Assembly: GCA_009901575.1 (NCBI GenBank) | Contig: WXYP01000003.1 | Location: 372,001-436,000 of the forward strand | Origin: Flavobacteriaceae bacterium R38 | Lineage (GTDB): Bacteria > Bacteroidota > Bacteroidia > Flavobacteriales > Flavobacteriaceae | Direction: 5' to 3' | Length of the DNA: 64,000 nucleotides | In this document: in pieces, positions 17,358-27,876 of the stretch | Layout of the letters: every line of letters starts with the position of its first letter | Numbering within the stretch: position 1 is the stretch's first letter | Program-made: the position numbers and the translations under genes | Notes under the pieces: generated by a model | Told to the model about the DNA's origin: nothing | The model's input: the letters and a program-made list of their open reading frames with translations, nothing else | Databases searched by the model: none

Positions 17358-18892
17358 TTTTTACAGAAAAAGACAAAGAATTATTAAAAAATAAAGGAAT
17401 TACGACAGATAAGATAGCAAGTCAGATAGCTACTTTTAATCGAGGAATCCCTTTTGTGGATTTAATATCCTCAGCCACAAAAAACAAAGGTATTTGTAAA
17501 CTATCTGTAGAAGAAGAACAATATTATAAATCGCTTTTTGAGCAAAAAAAAGATAAAAGGGATCTATTGAAGTTTGTGCCGGCATCTGGTGCCGCCTCCA
17601 GGATGTTTAAAGCTCTTTTTAATTTTATTTCAGACTTCAATCCTGATGAACAATCGTTTAACGATTATATTAAAAAGGAAGGAACATCAGGGGTAGCAGC
17701 TTTTTTTGAAAACATTGAAAGGTTTTCTTTTTATGCTGAAATCAATTCAAAAATAGCAACAGAGTTGTCGGATGATCATAGAAAACTTCTCTTTGTAAAA
17801 GAAATGCTCTTAAAAGAAGGGTTGGATTTTGGTCAGTTTCCCAAAGGATTACTGCCTTTTCATCAATATGATTCAACTGTAGTAACTGCATTTGAAGAAC
17901 ATTTATACGAAGCAGCATTATACAATGAGTCGAATGGAAAATCAGCATTACATTTTACCATTTCCGAGCATCATACAGAAAAATTTAGTAATGAATTTGA
18001 AAGAATAAAAACAGATGTTGAAAAAGCTACAAAAGTGAATTTTGAAGTTTCTTTTTCTTATCAAAAAGCATCAACAGATACAGTTGCTGTAACTCCGGAA
18101 AATGAGCTTTTCAGGAATGATGATGAATCTCTTTTATTTAGACCATCCGGTCACGGAGCTTTAATAGAAAACCTGAATGAGCAAGATGCAGATATCATTT
18201 TCATCAAAAATATAGATAATGTTGTTGTAGAGCGGTTTAGAGAAGAAATTTCGGATTGTAAAAAAATATTAGCAGGAAAACTCCTGGGAATACAAGAAAA
18301 GGCATTTGGATATGCAACTTTATTAGAAGATGATACAAAAGTGTCAGAAAGTAAGATCGAAGAAATTAGAGGCTTCCTGGAAAAAGAATTGAATGTCTCA
18401 TTTGCAAATGATTTTAATGCAATGAGTAATGAAGAACAATTAGAGTTCTTTAAAAGGAAAATAAACAGGCCAATTCGTGTATGTGGGATGGTAAAAAATG
18501 AAGGAGAGCCCGGAGGCGGACCTTTTTGGGTTAAAGACGAAAAAGGAAATACCTCTCTACAGATTATAGAATCTGCTCAAATTGATACTTCAAATGCTTC
18601 TCAGCAAGAAATTCTACAGCAATCAACACATTTTAATCCGGTAGACCTGGTTTGTGGAATACGAAATCATCAAGGAAAGAAGTATAATTTAATGGATTTT
18701 GTTGATCCTACTCAAGGATTTATTACTAGTAAAACGAGCCAGGGAAGAGATTTAAAAGCACTGGAGCTTCCGGGACTATGGAATGGAGCTATGGCATATT
18801 GGAACACTATTTTTGTTGAAGTTCCACTCATTACATTCAACCCGGTGAAAACAATTAACGATTTGCTTAAGGCAACTCATCAGGTAAAATAA
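17354..18892 (+). CDS. DUF4301 family protein
   Basis: This 512-residue cytosolic protein matches the Bacteroidota DUF4301 family by length and by segments such as FVPASGAASRMFKALF (about residues 75-90) and GEPGGGPFWVKDEKG (about residues 380-395). The PASGAASRM motif resembles the nucleotide-binding loop of sugar nucleotidyltransferases, but I cannot assign a reaction. It is coupled to the NadR-like kinase by ATGA overlap, so a link to NAD salvage is possible. Confidence 0.8.
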   Translation: MIFTEKDKELLKNKGITTDKIASQIATFNRGIPFVDLISSATKNKGICKLSVEEEQYYKSLFEQKKDKRDLLKFVPASGAASRMFKALFNFISDFNPDEQSFNDYIKKEGTSGVAAFFENIERFSFYAEINSKIATELSDDHRKLLFVKEMLLKEGLDFGQFPKGLLPFHQYDSTVVTAFEEHLYEAALYNESNGKSALHFTISEHHTEKFSNEFERIKTDVEKATKVNFEVSFSYQKASTDTVAVTPENELFRNDDESLLFRPSGHGALIENLNEQDADIIFIKNIDNVVVERFREEISDCKKILAGKLLGIQEKAFGYATLLEDDTKVSESKIEEIRGFLEKELNVSFANDFNAMSNEEQLEFFKRKINRPIRVCGMVKNEGEPGGGPFWVKDEKGNTSLQIIESAQIDTSNASQQEILQQSTHFNPVDLVCGIRNHQGKKYNLMDFVDPTQGFITSKTSQGRDLKALELPGLWNGAMAYWNTIFVEVPLITFNPVKTINDLLKATHQVK

Positions 18893-18999
18893 TAGTTTTT
18901 ATCAGATAAGAATTGACTTCATCTTAACTTAATATTATTCAGTTAATTAAATGGTTAATATAAGTTTGATAAACCATTTACAGCGAACATTTTTTTTGA

Positions 19000-19007
19000 T
19001 ATCTTTG
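19000..19007 (+). promoter_or_regulatory. -7 promoter element of the thiamine operon
   Basis: TATCTTTG matches TAnnTTTG. The inferred start site (about 19012-19014) coincides with the first base of the riboswitch's outer stem. No TTTG at the right distance upstream was seen; the T8 run at 18989-18997 replaces it. Confidence 0.65.
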
Positions 19008-19012
19008 TAATG

Positions 19013-19141
19013 TAAACTTTAGGGGTGTCCATAATAAAATGGTCTGAGAAATACCCTTGGAACCTGATACGGCTAATACCGACGAAGGGAAAAGTTGAAA
19101 TACAAACTTCTAGCAAGGAGTTTTCACTTTCCTAAAGTTTA
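19013..19141 (+). promoter_or_regulatory. TPP (thi-box) riboswitch and expression platform
   Basis: The aptamer has the conserved GGTCTGAGA (19041-19049), ACCTGATACGG and CTAATACCGACGAAGGGA elements in order. AACTTT (19015-19020) can pair with AAAGTT (19091-19096) as P1. The longer 5' strand 19013-19023 is also perfectly complementary over 11 bp to 19131-19141, just before the thiS leader end. Between them lies an 8-bp hairpin (19104-19111/19116-19123, one G-U) followed by T4. It controls the thiS-thiC-thiE-thiD-thiE-thiG-thiH-thiF operon. Confidence 0.95.
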
Positions 19142-19164
19142 TGGAATAATTTTATATAAGAAAT

Positions 19165-19365
19165 ATGACCATAAGCATAAATAATAAGCAGAAAAACATT
19201 CAGGATACAATTTCCCTGGAAAACTTATTAGAATCTATTGACATTTCTCCAAAAGGAATTGCCATTGCACTTAATAATATGGTGATTTCCAAAAAAGACT
19301 GGAAAGTTACTTTTTTAAAAGAAAAAGATCAGGTAACTATAATTCAGGCTACACAAGGAGGGTAA
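19165..19365 (+). CDS. thiS: Sulfur carrier protein ThiS
   Basis: This 66-residue ubiquitin-fold protein ends in the GG dipeptide (TQGG) that is adenylated by ThiF and converted to a thiocarboxylate as the sulfur donor for the thiazole. It is the first gene behind the TPP riboswitch and is followed by thiC after a 63-bp gap (using the thiC start chosen here). Confidence 0.95.
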   Translation: MTISINNKQKNIQDTISLENLLESIDISPKGIAIALNNMVISKKDWKVTFLKEKDQVTIIQATQGG

Positions 19366-21288
<1,923 letters not shown>

Positions 21289-21305
21289 CAGATAAATACT
21301 GATAA

Positions 21306-21902
21306 ATGATTATTGTACTTACTTCAGAACAGGAACTGGAGAATGAAGCCGGGAAAATCAATCAATTGTTTGATCATGGCCTGGAAATTCTCCATCTTAG
21401 AAAGCCTTCTTTTGATATTGACGGATATCGAAGACTGATTGAGCAAGTTGAAGCTAAATATCATAATAGAATTATGCTTCATCAATTTCATGAACTATGT
21501 GAAGAGTTTAATCTGAGAGGAATTCATATCCAGGAACAATCCAGATTTGACTTAGGAAATAATCTCAATACTTATGTACATGAATTTGAAGAGAAAGGTT
21601 TTAAAGTAACGAGTTCGTTTCATGATAAAGAAACTATTGTAGCTTGTCCGGTTAAATTCGATTATGTATTGTTAAGCCCTGTTTTTGGATCTATTTCTAA
21701 AGCAGGGTATGAAGGGAAAGGTTTTGATGTAAATGACCTGGATGAGTTTGTGATAGGGATGGGAGGAATTAATGAAAAGACATTAAAGAAAACTTTTGAA
21801 CTCGGATTTAAGGGCGTTGGAGTATTAGGAGGAATCTGGAATTCAGCAAACTTTTTGGATAGTTATATGGCTATGCAAGATAAGTTAAATGAAGTAGTAT
21901 AG
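21306..21902 (+). CDS. Thiamine phosphate synthase-like protein (ThiE/TenI fold)
   Basis: This 198-residue TIM barrel is related to ThiE/TenI, with LHLRKPSFDIDGY, GIHIQEQSRFD, LLSPVFGSISK and GMGGINEKTL at the positions of the diphosphate and thiazole loops. It lacks the full QLRxKD motif present in the second ThiE of this operon (23064-23720). It may therefore be a TenI-like aromatase or a diverged synthase. It lies between thiC and thiD, a common arrangement in Flavobacteriia. Confidence 0.85.
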   Translation: MIIVLTSEQELENEAGKINQLFDHGLEILHLRKPSFDIDGYRRLIEQVEAKYHNRIMLHQFHELCEEFNLRGIHIQEQSRFDLGNNLNTYVHEFEEKGFKVTSSFHDKETIVACPVKFDYVLLSPVFGSISKAGYEGKGFDVNDLDEFVIGMGGINEKTLKKTFELGFKGVGVLGGIWNSANFLDSYMAMQDKLNEVV

Positions 21903-21908
21903 TTTGAA

Positions 21909-22670
21909 ATGAAGCAGCGGCCAAATGTATTAACAATCGCAGGTTTTGATCCTTCGGCAGGTGCAGGTATTCTGGCAGATATTAAAACCCTGGAAACTTT
22001 AAAATGCTATGGTTTTGCGGTTTGTACAGCAAATACTGTTCAGAATGATGTCTCGTTTGAATCCTGTATTTGGACAGAAGAAAAAGAGATCAAAGCTCAG
22101 ATAGCGATACTTTTGGATCGTTTTAAGGTTGATGTTGTAAAGATTGGAGTCATAAAAAACTGGAAACTACTCAATGAGATTATCGATTTTTTATTGGAAA
22201 GAAATGATAAACTAAAAGTTGTTGTTGATCCGGTGATTAGTTCGAGTACGCATTTTGAGTTTCATGAATCGTCTGCTAAGAGTTCTGAAAATGAGTTTGA
22301 TAAAATGCTGAAAAAAATCTATTTGTTAACTCCTAATTACAATGAAATAGAGAGACTTTATAATGATAAAACATTGGAAGAAAGTATTCAACATATAAGT
22401 GGAATGACAAACCTTTTTTTGAAAGGAGGTCATAAAAAAGAAATGATCGGTGTTGATGAATTATTTACAGTTGGAGGCAAGAGATTTGTGTTGAATCCAA
22501 AAGGAAAGAATATATCGGAAAAGCACGGTAGTGGTTGTGTGTTATCATCAGCAATTGCAGGATATCTGGCTTTAGGATTTTCACTATTAAAAGCATGTTA
22601 CAGAGGAAAACGATATACAGAAAAAGTATTAAGTTCTAATAATAGCCTGTTGGGGTATCATAAGTTTTAG
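21909..22670 (+). CDS. thiD: Hydroxymethylpyrimidine (phosphate) kinase ThiD
   Basis: This 253-residue ribokinase-fold enzyme phosphorylates HMP and HMP-P. It has the N-terminal TIAGFDPSAGAGILADIKT, the VVDPVISSS strand, the LTPNYNEIERL segment and the C-terminal GSGCVLSSAIAGYLALG anion hole. It is 6 bp from the previous stop. A four-helix-bundle gene follows instead of thiE. Confidence 0.95.
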   Translation: MKQRPNVLTIAGFDPSAGAGILADIKTLETLKCYGFAVCTANTVQNDVSFESCIWTEEKEIKAQIAILLDRFKVDVVKIGVIKNWKLLNEIIDFLLERNDKLKVVVDPVISSSTHFEFHESSAKSSENEFDKMLKKIYLLTPNYNEIERLYNDKTLEESIQHISGMTNLFLKGGHKKEMIGVDELFTVGGKRFVLNPKGKNISEKHGSGCVLSSAIAGYLALGFSLLKACYRGKRYTEKVLSSNNSLLGYHKF

Positions 22671-22690
22671 GAGTTAAGAAGAAAGAAGTT

Positions 22691-23059
22691 ATGGATAAAT
22701 CGGCATCATTTGAAAATTTAATTGTTTGGCAAAAAGCTCATGAGTTTGTTCTTAAGGTGTATAAGTTAACCGAGAATTTTCCTAAATCTGAAACTTATGG
22801 TTTGTCTAATCAATTTAGAAGAGCTTCAGTATCTATTCCAGCTAATATCGCAGAGGGGTATAAAAAGAAAAGTACTAAAGATAAATTGAGGTTTTTTAAT
22901 GTAGCGCAAAGTTCATTAGAAGAATGCAGATATTATTTAATACTTACAAAAGATCTAAACTATAAAGAAGATGTTCGTGAAGAAACAGACTTATTGGTTG
23001 AAGTGAGTAAACTACTAAACGGATACTGTAAAGCTATACTTAACTCCTTAACATCTTAG
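22691..23059 (+). CDS. Four-helix bundle protein (23S rRNA-intervening-sequence family)
   Basis: This 122-residue all-helical protein has the family hallmarks LIVWQKAHEFVLKVY, YGLSNQFRRASVSIPANIAEG and a central LEECRYYLILTKDLNY. Homologues are encoded in 23S rRNA intervening sequences or stand alone; bAvd of diversity-generating retroelements has the same fold. The function is unknown. It sits 20 bp after thiD and 4 bp before thiE, fully embedded in the thiamine operon, where it has no known role. A second, divergent member follows thiG. No reverse transcriptase is near. Confidence 0.92.
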   Translation: MDKSASFENLIVWQKAHEFVLKVYKLTENFPKSETYGLSNQFRRASVSIPANIAEGYKKKSTKDKLRFFNVAQSSLEECRYYLILTKDLNYKEDVREETDLLVEVSKLLNGYCKAILNSLTS

Positions 23060-23063
23060 AGCT

Positions 23064-23720
23064 ATGATAAGTAAATTACATTATATATCGCAGGGGAAAA
23101 CAGCTGAAGAACACCTTCAGAATATACAAAGAGCATGTGTGTCTGGAGCAGATTGGATACAATTACGTTTGAAAGATATGAATGAAGAAGACCTGTTGGA
23201 TACAGCGATTAAAGCCAGAGAGATTACTTCGCATTTTCAGACACGATTGATTATTAATGATCATCATAAAATAGCTATTGAAGTTAAAGCAGATGGTGTT
23301 CATTTAGGTAAATCAGATATATGTCCAATTATTGCTAGAAAAGAATTATTCTCCTGGCAAATCATAGGAGGGACAGCAAATACACTGGATGACTGTTTGA
23401 CGCTAATTGATAAAAAAGTAGATTATATAGGATTAGGTCCTTATCAATTTACAAAGACAAAAGAAAATCTAAGTCCGATCCTGGGGAAAAACGGTTATAT
23501 CGCCATTATTGAAGAATTAAAAACAGATATTCCTGTTTTGGCAATAGGAGGGATAGATATCACTAATGTTGAAGAGATCATAGATACTGGAGTCTATGGT
23601 ATAGCTGTGTCAAGTGAGATTACAAGAGATTTTAATAATATTTCAAAATTTAATAAAATATTAAAAGGGCCTTCTATGAATGAAGAAGTTTGGAAAGCTC
23701 CTAAAGAAAATACAAAATGA
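23064..23720 (+). CDS. thiE: Thiamine phosphate synthase ThiE
   Basis: This 218-residue TIM-barrel enzyme joins HMP-PP and thiazole phosphate. It carries the classical [42 protein letters not shown] and [13 protein letters not shown] motifs, making it the canonical copy compared with the diverged paralogue at 21306-21902. It overlaps thiG by 4 bp. Confidence 0.95.
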   Translation: MISKLHYISQGKTAEEHLQNIQRACVSGADWIQLRLKDMNEEDLLDTAIKAREITSHFQTRLIINDHHKIAIEVKADGVHLGKSDICPIIARKELFSWQIIGGTANTLDDCLTLIDKKVDYIGLGPYQFTKTKENLSPILGKNGYIAIIEELKTDIPVLAIGGIDITNVEEIIDTGVYGIAVSSEITRDFNNISKFNKILKGPSMNEEVWKAPKENTK

Positions 23721-24493
23721 CAGATAGATTAAAGATTGCAGATAAAGAATTTTCATCAAGATTATTTACCGGTACCGGAAAATTTAGCTCTTCTCAACTT
23801 ATGAGAGATGCTTTGCTGGAGTCGGAAAGTGAATTGATAACTGTAGCATTAAAACGTGTTGATGTAAATGATGAAGGAGATGATATTCTAACACATTTGA
23901 ATCATTCAAGGATTAATTTATTGCCTAATACTTCAGGAGTTCGAAATGCAAAAGAGGCTGTTTTTGCAGCACAATTAGCCAGGGAAGCTTTAGAAACAAA
24001 CTGGGTAAAGTTAGAAATCCACCCCGATCCTAAATATTTACTCCCCGACCCTATTGAAACATTAAACGCTGCAGAAGAACTAGTGAAATTAGGTTTTGTG
24101 GTGATGCCTTATATTCATGCAGATCCGGTTTTGTGTAAACGCCTGGAAGAAGTAGGAGTGCAATGTGTGATGCCTTTAGGAGCTCCTATTGGAAGTAATA
24201 AGGGGTTAAAAACACTGGATTTCCTGGAAATTATAATTGATCAAAGTAATGTTCCGGTAATTGTAGATGCAGGTATTGGAAGTCCGTCACATGCAGCTTC
24301 AGCTATGGAAATGGGAGCAGATGCTGTATTGGTGAATACTGCTATTGCTGTTTCACAACAACCGGTAGCTATGGCAAAAGCCTTTAAAATGGCTGTAGAA
24401 GCAGGTAGGATGGCATTTAATGCAAAACTAGCCCCGGTAAAAGCACATGCAGAAGCGAGTAGCCCGCTAACTTCGTTTTTAACTAAAAGTTAA
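23717..24493 (+). CDS. thiG: Thiazole synthase ThiG
   Basis: This 258-residue TIM barrel forms the thiazole ring from DXP, the ThiS thiocarboxylate and dehydroglycine. The conserved motifs are [21 protein letters not shown], the [14 protein letters not shown] strand, and the phosphate loops [13 protein letters not shown] and [20 protein letters not shown]. It ends [10 protein letters not shown], typical of bacterial ThiG. It is followed by a 65-bp gap and then a four-helix-bundle gene. Confidence 0.97.
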   Translation: MTDRLKIADKEFSSRLFTGTGKFSSSQLMRDALLESESELITVALKRVDVNDEGDDILTHLNHSRINLLPNTSGVRNAKEAVFAAQLAREALETNWVKLEIHPDPKYLLPDPIETLNAAEELVKLGFVVMPYIHADPVLCKRLEEVGVQCVMPLGAPIGSNKGLKTLDFLEIIIDQSNVPVIVDAGIGSPSHAASAMEMGADAVLVNTAIAVSQQPVAMAKAFKMAVEAGRMAFNAKLAPVKAHAEASSPLTSFLTKS

Positions 24494-24558
24494 AAACAGG
24501 TTTCAGTTATCGGGAATCAGTTAAGATTTTACTCTTAAGATAGATTAGATATAATTAG

Positions 24559-24909
24559 ATGAGGAATTTTAAAGAATTAAAAGTTTGGAGAAAAAGCCAT
24601 GAACTTTGCTTATTGATTTATAATGTAACAAAGCAATTTCCTGAAGAAGAAAGGTATGGAATTACATCCCAGATAAGAAGAGCTTCAGCTTCTGTACCTA
24701 CCAATATAGCTGAGGGATGCGGTCGTGATTCAGATAAAGAGTTTGCGCGATTTTTAAGAATTGCAGGAGGATCAATATCTGAGGTAGAATATTTATTAAT
24801 CTTATCTGCAGATTTGAATTATTTGCAAACTGGTCAAAAAGATGAACTAATAATTGAGGTAATTGCTATAAGGAAAATGCTATTTAATTTAGTTAAAGCT
24901 ATACTATAA
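24559..24909 (+). CDS. Four-helix bundle protein (23S rRNA-intervening-sequence family), second copy
   Basis: This 116-residue protein is of the same family as 22691-23059. It shares the pattern F..L.VW.K.HE, YG...Q.RRAS.S.P.NIAEG and Y.LIL..DLNY, but elsewhere the two are clearly diverged. The stop overlaps the thiH start by one base (TAATG), so it is translationally coupled into the operon. Two unlike members in one operon point to separate insertions rather than a recent duplication. Function is unknown. Confidence 0.92.
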   Translation: MRNFKELKVWRKSHELCLLIYNVTKQFPEEERYGITSQIRRASASVPTNIAEGCGRDSDKEFARFLRIAGGSISEVEYLLILSADLNYLQTGQKDELIIEVIAIRKMLFNLVKAIL

Positions 24910-26060
24910 TGACTGATACCCGACTTCCGATACCCGCTAAAATCCAAAATAAAACCTTTAAAGATACATTTGATAAATACTCCTGGGATGAGGTGTTAAC
25001 AGGAATCTTATCTAAAACAAAAGAGGATGTAAAAAAAGCATTGCATACTTCTAAACGGGATTTTGAAGATTTCAAAGCATTAATTTCCCCTGCCGCAAAA
25101 CCTTTTTTGGAAGAAATGGCATCTTTGAGTTATCAGATTACAAAAAAACGCTTCGGGAATACGATACAAATGTATGCTCCGATGTATTTGAGTAATGAAT
25201 GCCAAAATATCTGTACCTATTGCGGTTTTAGCATGACGAATAAAATTCCGAGAAGGACTTTAACCGATGCCGAAATTTTAAAGGAAGTCGATTTTATAAA
25301 ATCAAAAGGATATGATCATATTTTACTCGTAACCGGAGAGGCGAATAAAACGGTTGGAGTAGATTATATTAATAATGCTATAAAATTAATCCGTTCTCGA
25401 TTTTCAAATATTACTATAGAAGTACAACCATTGGATAAGCCGGATTATGAATTGCTTATGGAAAGCGGTTTGTACGCTGTGTTGGTATACCAGGAAACGT
25501 ATCATAAGGATGAATATAAAAAACACCATCCGAAGGGGAAAAAATCAAACTTTAATTATCGTTTAGAAACACCGGATAGGCTAGGGCAGGCAGGAATTTA
25601 TAAAATTGGGTTAGGAGCTTTATTCGGATTAGAAGATTGGAGAGCCGATAGTTTTTTTACAGCATTACATCTTAAATATTTGCAAAAGACCTATTGGAAA
25701 ACCAAATATTCAATATCTTTTCCAAGGTTACGCCCTCATTCCGGAGGTTTGGAACCTAAAGTAGAAATGACAGATTCAGACTTGGTGCAATTAATATGTG
25801 CATTTCGTTTGTTCGATGAAGATGTAGAACTTTCAATGTCGACAAGAGAGAGTGAAGTTTTTAGGGAGAATATAGTTCAATTAGGAATTACGTCTATTAG
25901 TGCAGAATCTAAAACAAATCCGGGAGGCTATGTAGTAGAACCACAGTCGCTGGAACAGTTTGAGATTTCAGATGAGCGCCCTACTGAAGAGGTAGTGGAG
26001 ATGCTTAAAGGAAAAGGATTGGAAGTGGTATGGAAAGATTGGGAGGATTTTCATGGATAA
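24909..26060 (+). CDS. thiH: 2-iminoacetate synthase ThiH
   Basis: This 383-residue radical-SAM tyrosine lyase makes dehydroglycine for ThiG. The iron-sulfur motif CQNICTYC (Cys98, Cys102, Cys105; CX3CX2C) is followed by a TIM barrel. The C-terminal part contains ELSMSTRESEVFR. It is the anaerobic-type alternative to ThiO; no thiO is present here. It overlaps the next gene by 8 bp. Confidence 0.96.
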   Translation: MTDTRLPIPAKIQNKTFKDTFDKYSWDEVLTGILSKTKEDVKKALHTSKRDFEDFKALISPAAKPFLEEMASLSYQITKKRFGNTIQMYAPMYLSNECQNICTYCGFSMTNKIPRRTLTDAEILKEVDFIKSKGYDHILLVTGEANKTVGVDYINNAIKLIRSRFSNITIEVQPLDKPDYELLMESGLYAVLVYQETYHKDEYKKHHPKGKKSNFNYRLETPDRLGQAGIYKIGLGALFGLEDWRADSFFTALHLKYLQKTYWKTKYSISFPRLRPHSGGLEPKVEMTDSDLVQLICAFRLFDEDVELSMSTRESEVFRENIVQLGITSISAESKTNPGGYVVEPQSLEQFEISDERPTEEVVEMLKGKGLEVVWKDWEDFHG

Positions 26061-27135
26061 TAAAGATATGAATATGTTTAGCAGTGAAGAAAAACAACAA
26101 TACAACAGACACCTTATTCTTGATGAAATCGGAGAAAGTGGTCAGGCTAAATTGAAAGCTGCTAAAGTTTTAGTCATCGGAGCAGGAGGGCTGGGATGCC
26201 CGATACTACAATACCTTACTGCTGCAGGTGTGGGTGCTATAGGTATTATTGATGATGATGTAGTGGACCAAAGTAATTTACAGCGTCAGATTTTATATAC
26301 CATAGATGATATAGGAAGGCCTAAAGCTGAGGTTGCTTCAGAGCGATTGTCAAAATTAAATCCGTTTGTCTTTTTTAAAACTTATGTAGAGAAACTCGAT
26401 ACGAATAACGCAATCGATCTTTTTTCTGAATATGATATTATTATTGATGGAAGTGATAACTTTCCAACGCGTTATTTAGTTAATGATGCTTGTGTTCTTG
26501 CTGATAAACCTTTGGTCTTTGGTTCTATATTTAAATTTCAAGGACAGGTTTCTGTCTTGAATTTTGAAGACGGCCCCACATACAGGTGTCTTTTTCCTGA
26601 TCCGCCGGCTCCGGATGCTGTGCCAAATTGTTCAGATATAGGAGTTTTAGGAGTTTTACCCGGGATTATAGGTTGTTTACAAGCAAATGAAGCTATTAAG
26701 ATAATTGTTGGAATTGGTGATGTTTTAAAAGGAAAGTTGTTATACATCGATGCTCTGACTTTACAACAACAGATTCTTAGTTTCAAGAAAAATGATGCTA
26801 TCGAAATTCATCAGTTAGAAGATGATTACGATTTTTTCTGTGGAGTTAACTTATTTGATTTTGAAGAAATAACTGCAGCAGAACTCAAAGAGAATAGGGA
26901 TGCTTATCAAATACTGGACGTTAGAACAACTAAAGAATTCGATCAATTCAATATTGGCGGTGTTCATATTCCTTTAGAAGAAGTAACCGATAGAATATCA
27001 GAACTGGATGCTGATACTCCTATAGTCGTCTGCTGTCAGTCAGGCATCCGCAGCAAAAAAGCAATAGAAATTATTTCTGAAATTAGAGATGATATAGATC
27101 TTATTAACCTTAAACTAGGACTGTCTTCTTATTGA
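26053..27135 (+). CDS. ThiF/MoeB-type adenylyltransferase with C-terminal rhodanese domain
   Basis: This 360-residue E1-like enzyme adenylates the C-terminus of ThiS (and possibly of MoaD). The nucleotide-binding VLVIGAGGLGCPILQYL is at about residues 35-55, the acidic DDDVVDQSNLQRQ follows, and the YRCLFPDPP and GVLGVLPGIIG segments come next. Residues 270-360 are a rhodanese domain with the persulfide cysteine in VVCCQSGIRS. A fused rhodanese suggests it also supplies sulfur. It closes the thiamine operon. Confidence 0.92.
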   Translation: MDNKDMNMFSSEEKQQYNRHLILDEIGESGQAKLKAAKVLVIGAGGLGCPILQYLTAAGVGAIGIIDDDVVDQSNLQRQILYTIDDIGRPKAEVASERLSKLNPFVFFKTYVEKLDTNNAIDLFSEYDIIIDGSDNFPTRYLVNDACVLADKPLVFGSIFKFQGQVSVLNFEDGPTYRCLFPDPPAPDAVPNCSDIGVLGVLPGIIGCLQANEAIKIIVGIGDVLKGKLLYIDALTLQQQILSFKKNDAIEIHQLEDDYDFFCGVNLFDFEEITAAELKENRDAYQILDVRTTKEFDQFNIGGVHIPLEEVTDRISELDADTPIVVCCQSGIRSKKAIEIISEIRDDIDLINLKLGLSSY

Positions 27136-27228
27136 AAGAATACTGGTTTGATCTATATTATTTGATATTATATTCTCTTTTATCATAAAACTGTCATTGA
27201 CAATGTCGAATCTTCGATTTCTTTCGAA

Positions 27229-27294
27229 CCTGCCTGTCGGCATACAGGGGCAGGAATCTGTTTTTTTAGATTCCCGATCAAATCGGGAATGACA
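27229..27294. repeat. Palindromic intergenic repeat element
   Basis: Two adjacent hairpins are seen: CCTGCCTGT...ACAGGGGCAGG (27229-27254, imperfect) and a perfect 9-bp ATTCCCGAT/ATCGGGAAT (27270-27290), followed by GACA. The second is the same type as the in-gene copy at 29675-29700. The element lies just past the thiF stop and may also act as a 3'-end structure for the convergent genes. Confidence 0.7.
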
Positions 27295-27313
27295 TCATGT
27301 TTTGTAGTAGATA

Positions 27314-27766
27314 TTATCGATTAGAAATAGTCACGATATTTCCGCTAGCCCTGGTACTGTAATTTAGCAGCCCAAAAACACGGTCACCTTCAGCAGGTTC
27401 AGTTAATAACTGTCCGTTAAAAAGACTGTATTCATAATCATCACAAGGACATACTACATTTGTACCTCCAACCAAATCCATTCTTGAACAACTACTGCTA
27501 GGTGTCTGATTAGGACAGCTTGCTTCCCATGCTAGAAAATTTCCAAAACCGGTATTTATTACATAAACCCCATTAATACCTACACCTTCATTTCCAATAA
27601 AAATAGCACTACCAGTGGTGTTTAAAGGGCTAAACAAAGGCAAATTTAGATTGATATCAAACGTAAAACTAACCTCTGGTAAAAAAGGATTTCTATTAGA
27701 AGAATCACTACTACAAGACAGTAAAAGCGCAAATACCAGTACTGTAAAAACTTTTTTCATCATCAT
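27314..27766 (-). CDS. Lipoprotein with a degenerate Rieske-like domain
   Basis: This 150-residue protein has a signal peptide and lipobox (ALLLSCSSD, lipidated Cys at about residue 18). The C-terminal half has the Rieske outline AWEASCPNQ...VVCPCDDYEYSLFNGQ, but both iron-ligand histidines are replaced (Asn and Asp), so a normal [2Fe-2S] cluster is unlikely. It converges with the thiamine operon. The function is unknown. Confidence 0.72.
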   Translation of the reverse strand: MMMKKVFTVLVFALLLSCSSDSSNRNPFLPEVSFTFDINLNLPLFSPLNTTGSAIFIGNEGVGINGVYVINTGFGNFLAWEASCPNQTPSSSCSRMDLVGGTNVVCPCDDYEYSLFNGQLLTEPAEGDRVFGLLNYSTRASGNIVTISNR

Positions 27767-27817
27767 TATAAATTTTAGTGCAATTTACAACAAAAGAAGG
27801 TTGAGCAAAAAAAATTG

Positions 27818-27825
27818 TATATTTG
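27818..27825 (+). promoter_or_regulatory. -7 promoter element for greA
   Basis: TATATTTG is a perfect TAnnTTTG match. The inferred start site is near 27831, exactly where a leader hairpin begins. Confidence 0.65.
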
Positions 27826-27830
27826 TTATG

Positions 27831-27856
27831 AATCCACTCTATGAGGGGATTTTTTG
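27831..27856 (+). promoter_or_regulatory. Leader hairpin with U-run before greA (possible attenuator)
   Basis: AATCCACTC/GAGGGGATT (one A-G mismatch) with a TAT loop is followed directly by T5-6, 21 bp before the greA ATG. Placed at the predicted 5' end of the mRNA, it looks like an early terminator or a short leader RNA. Confidence 0.5.
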
Positions 27857-27876
27857 TATTTATAAATGAAGAAGTT

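Noticed and set aside
22691-24909. Possible diversity-generating retroelement, because IVS-family proteins resemble bAvd
   Set aside because: No reverse transcriptase, template repeat or variable repeat was seen in the surrounding 10 kb; the genes sit among thiamine biosynthesis genes.
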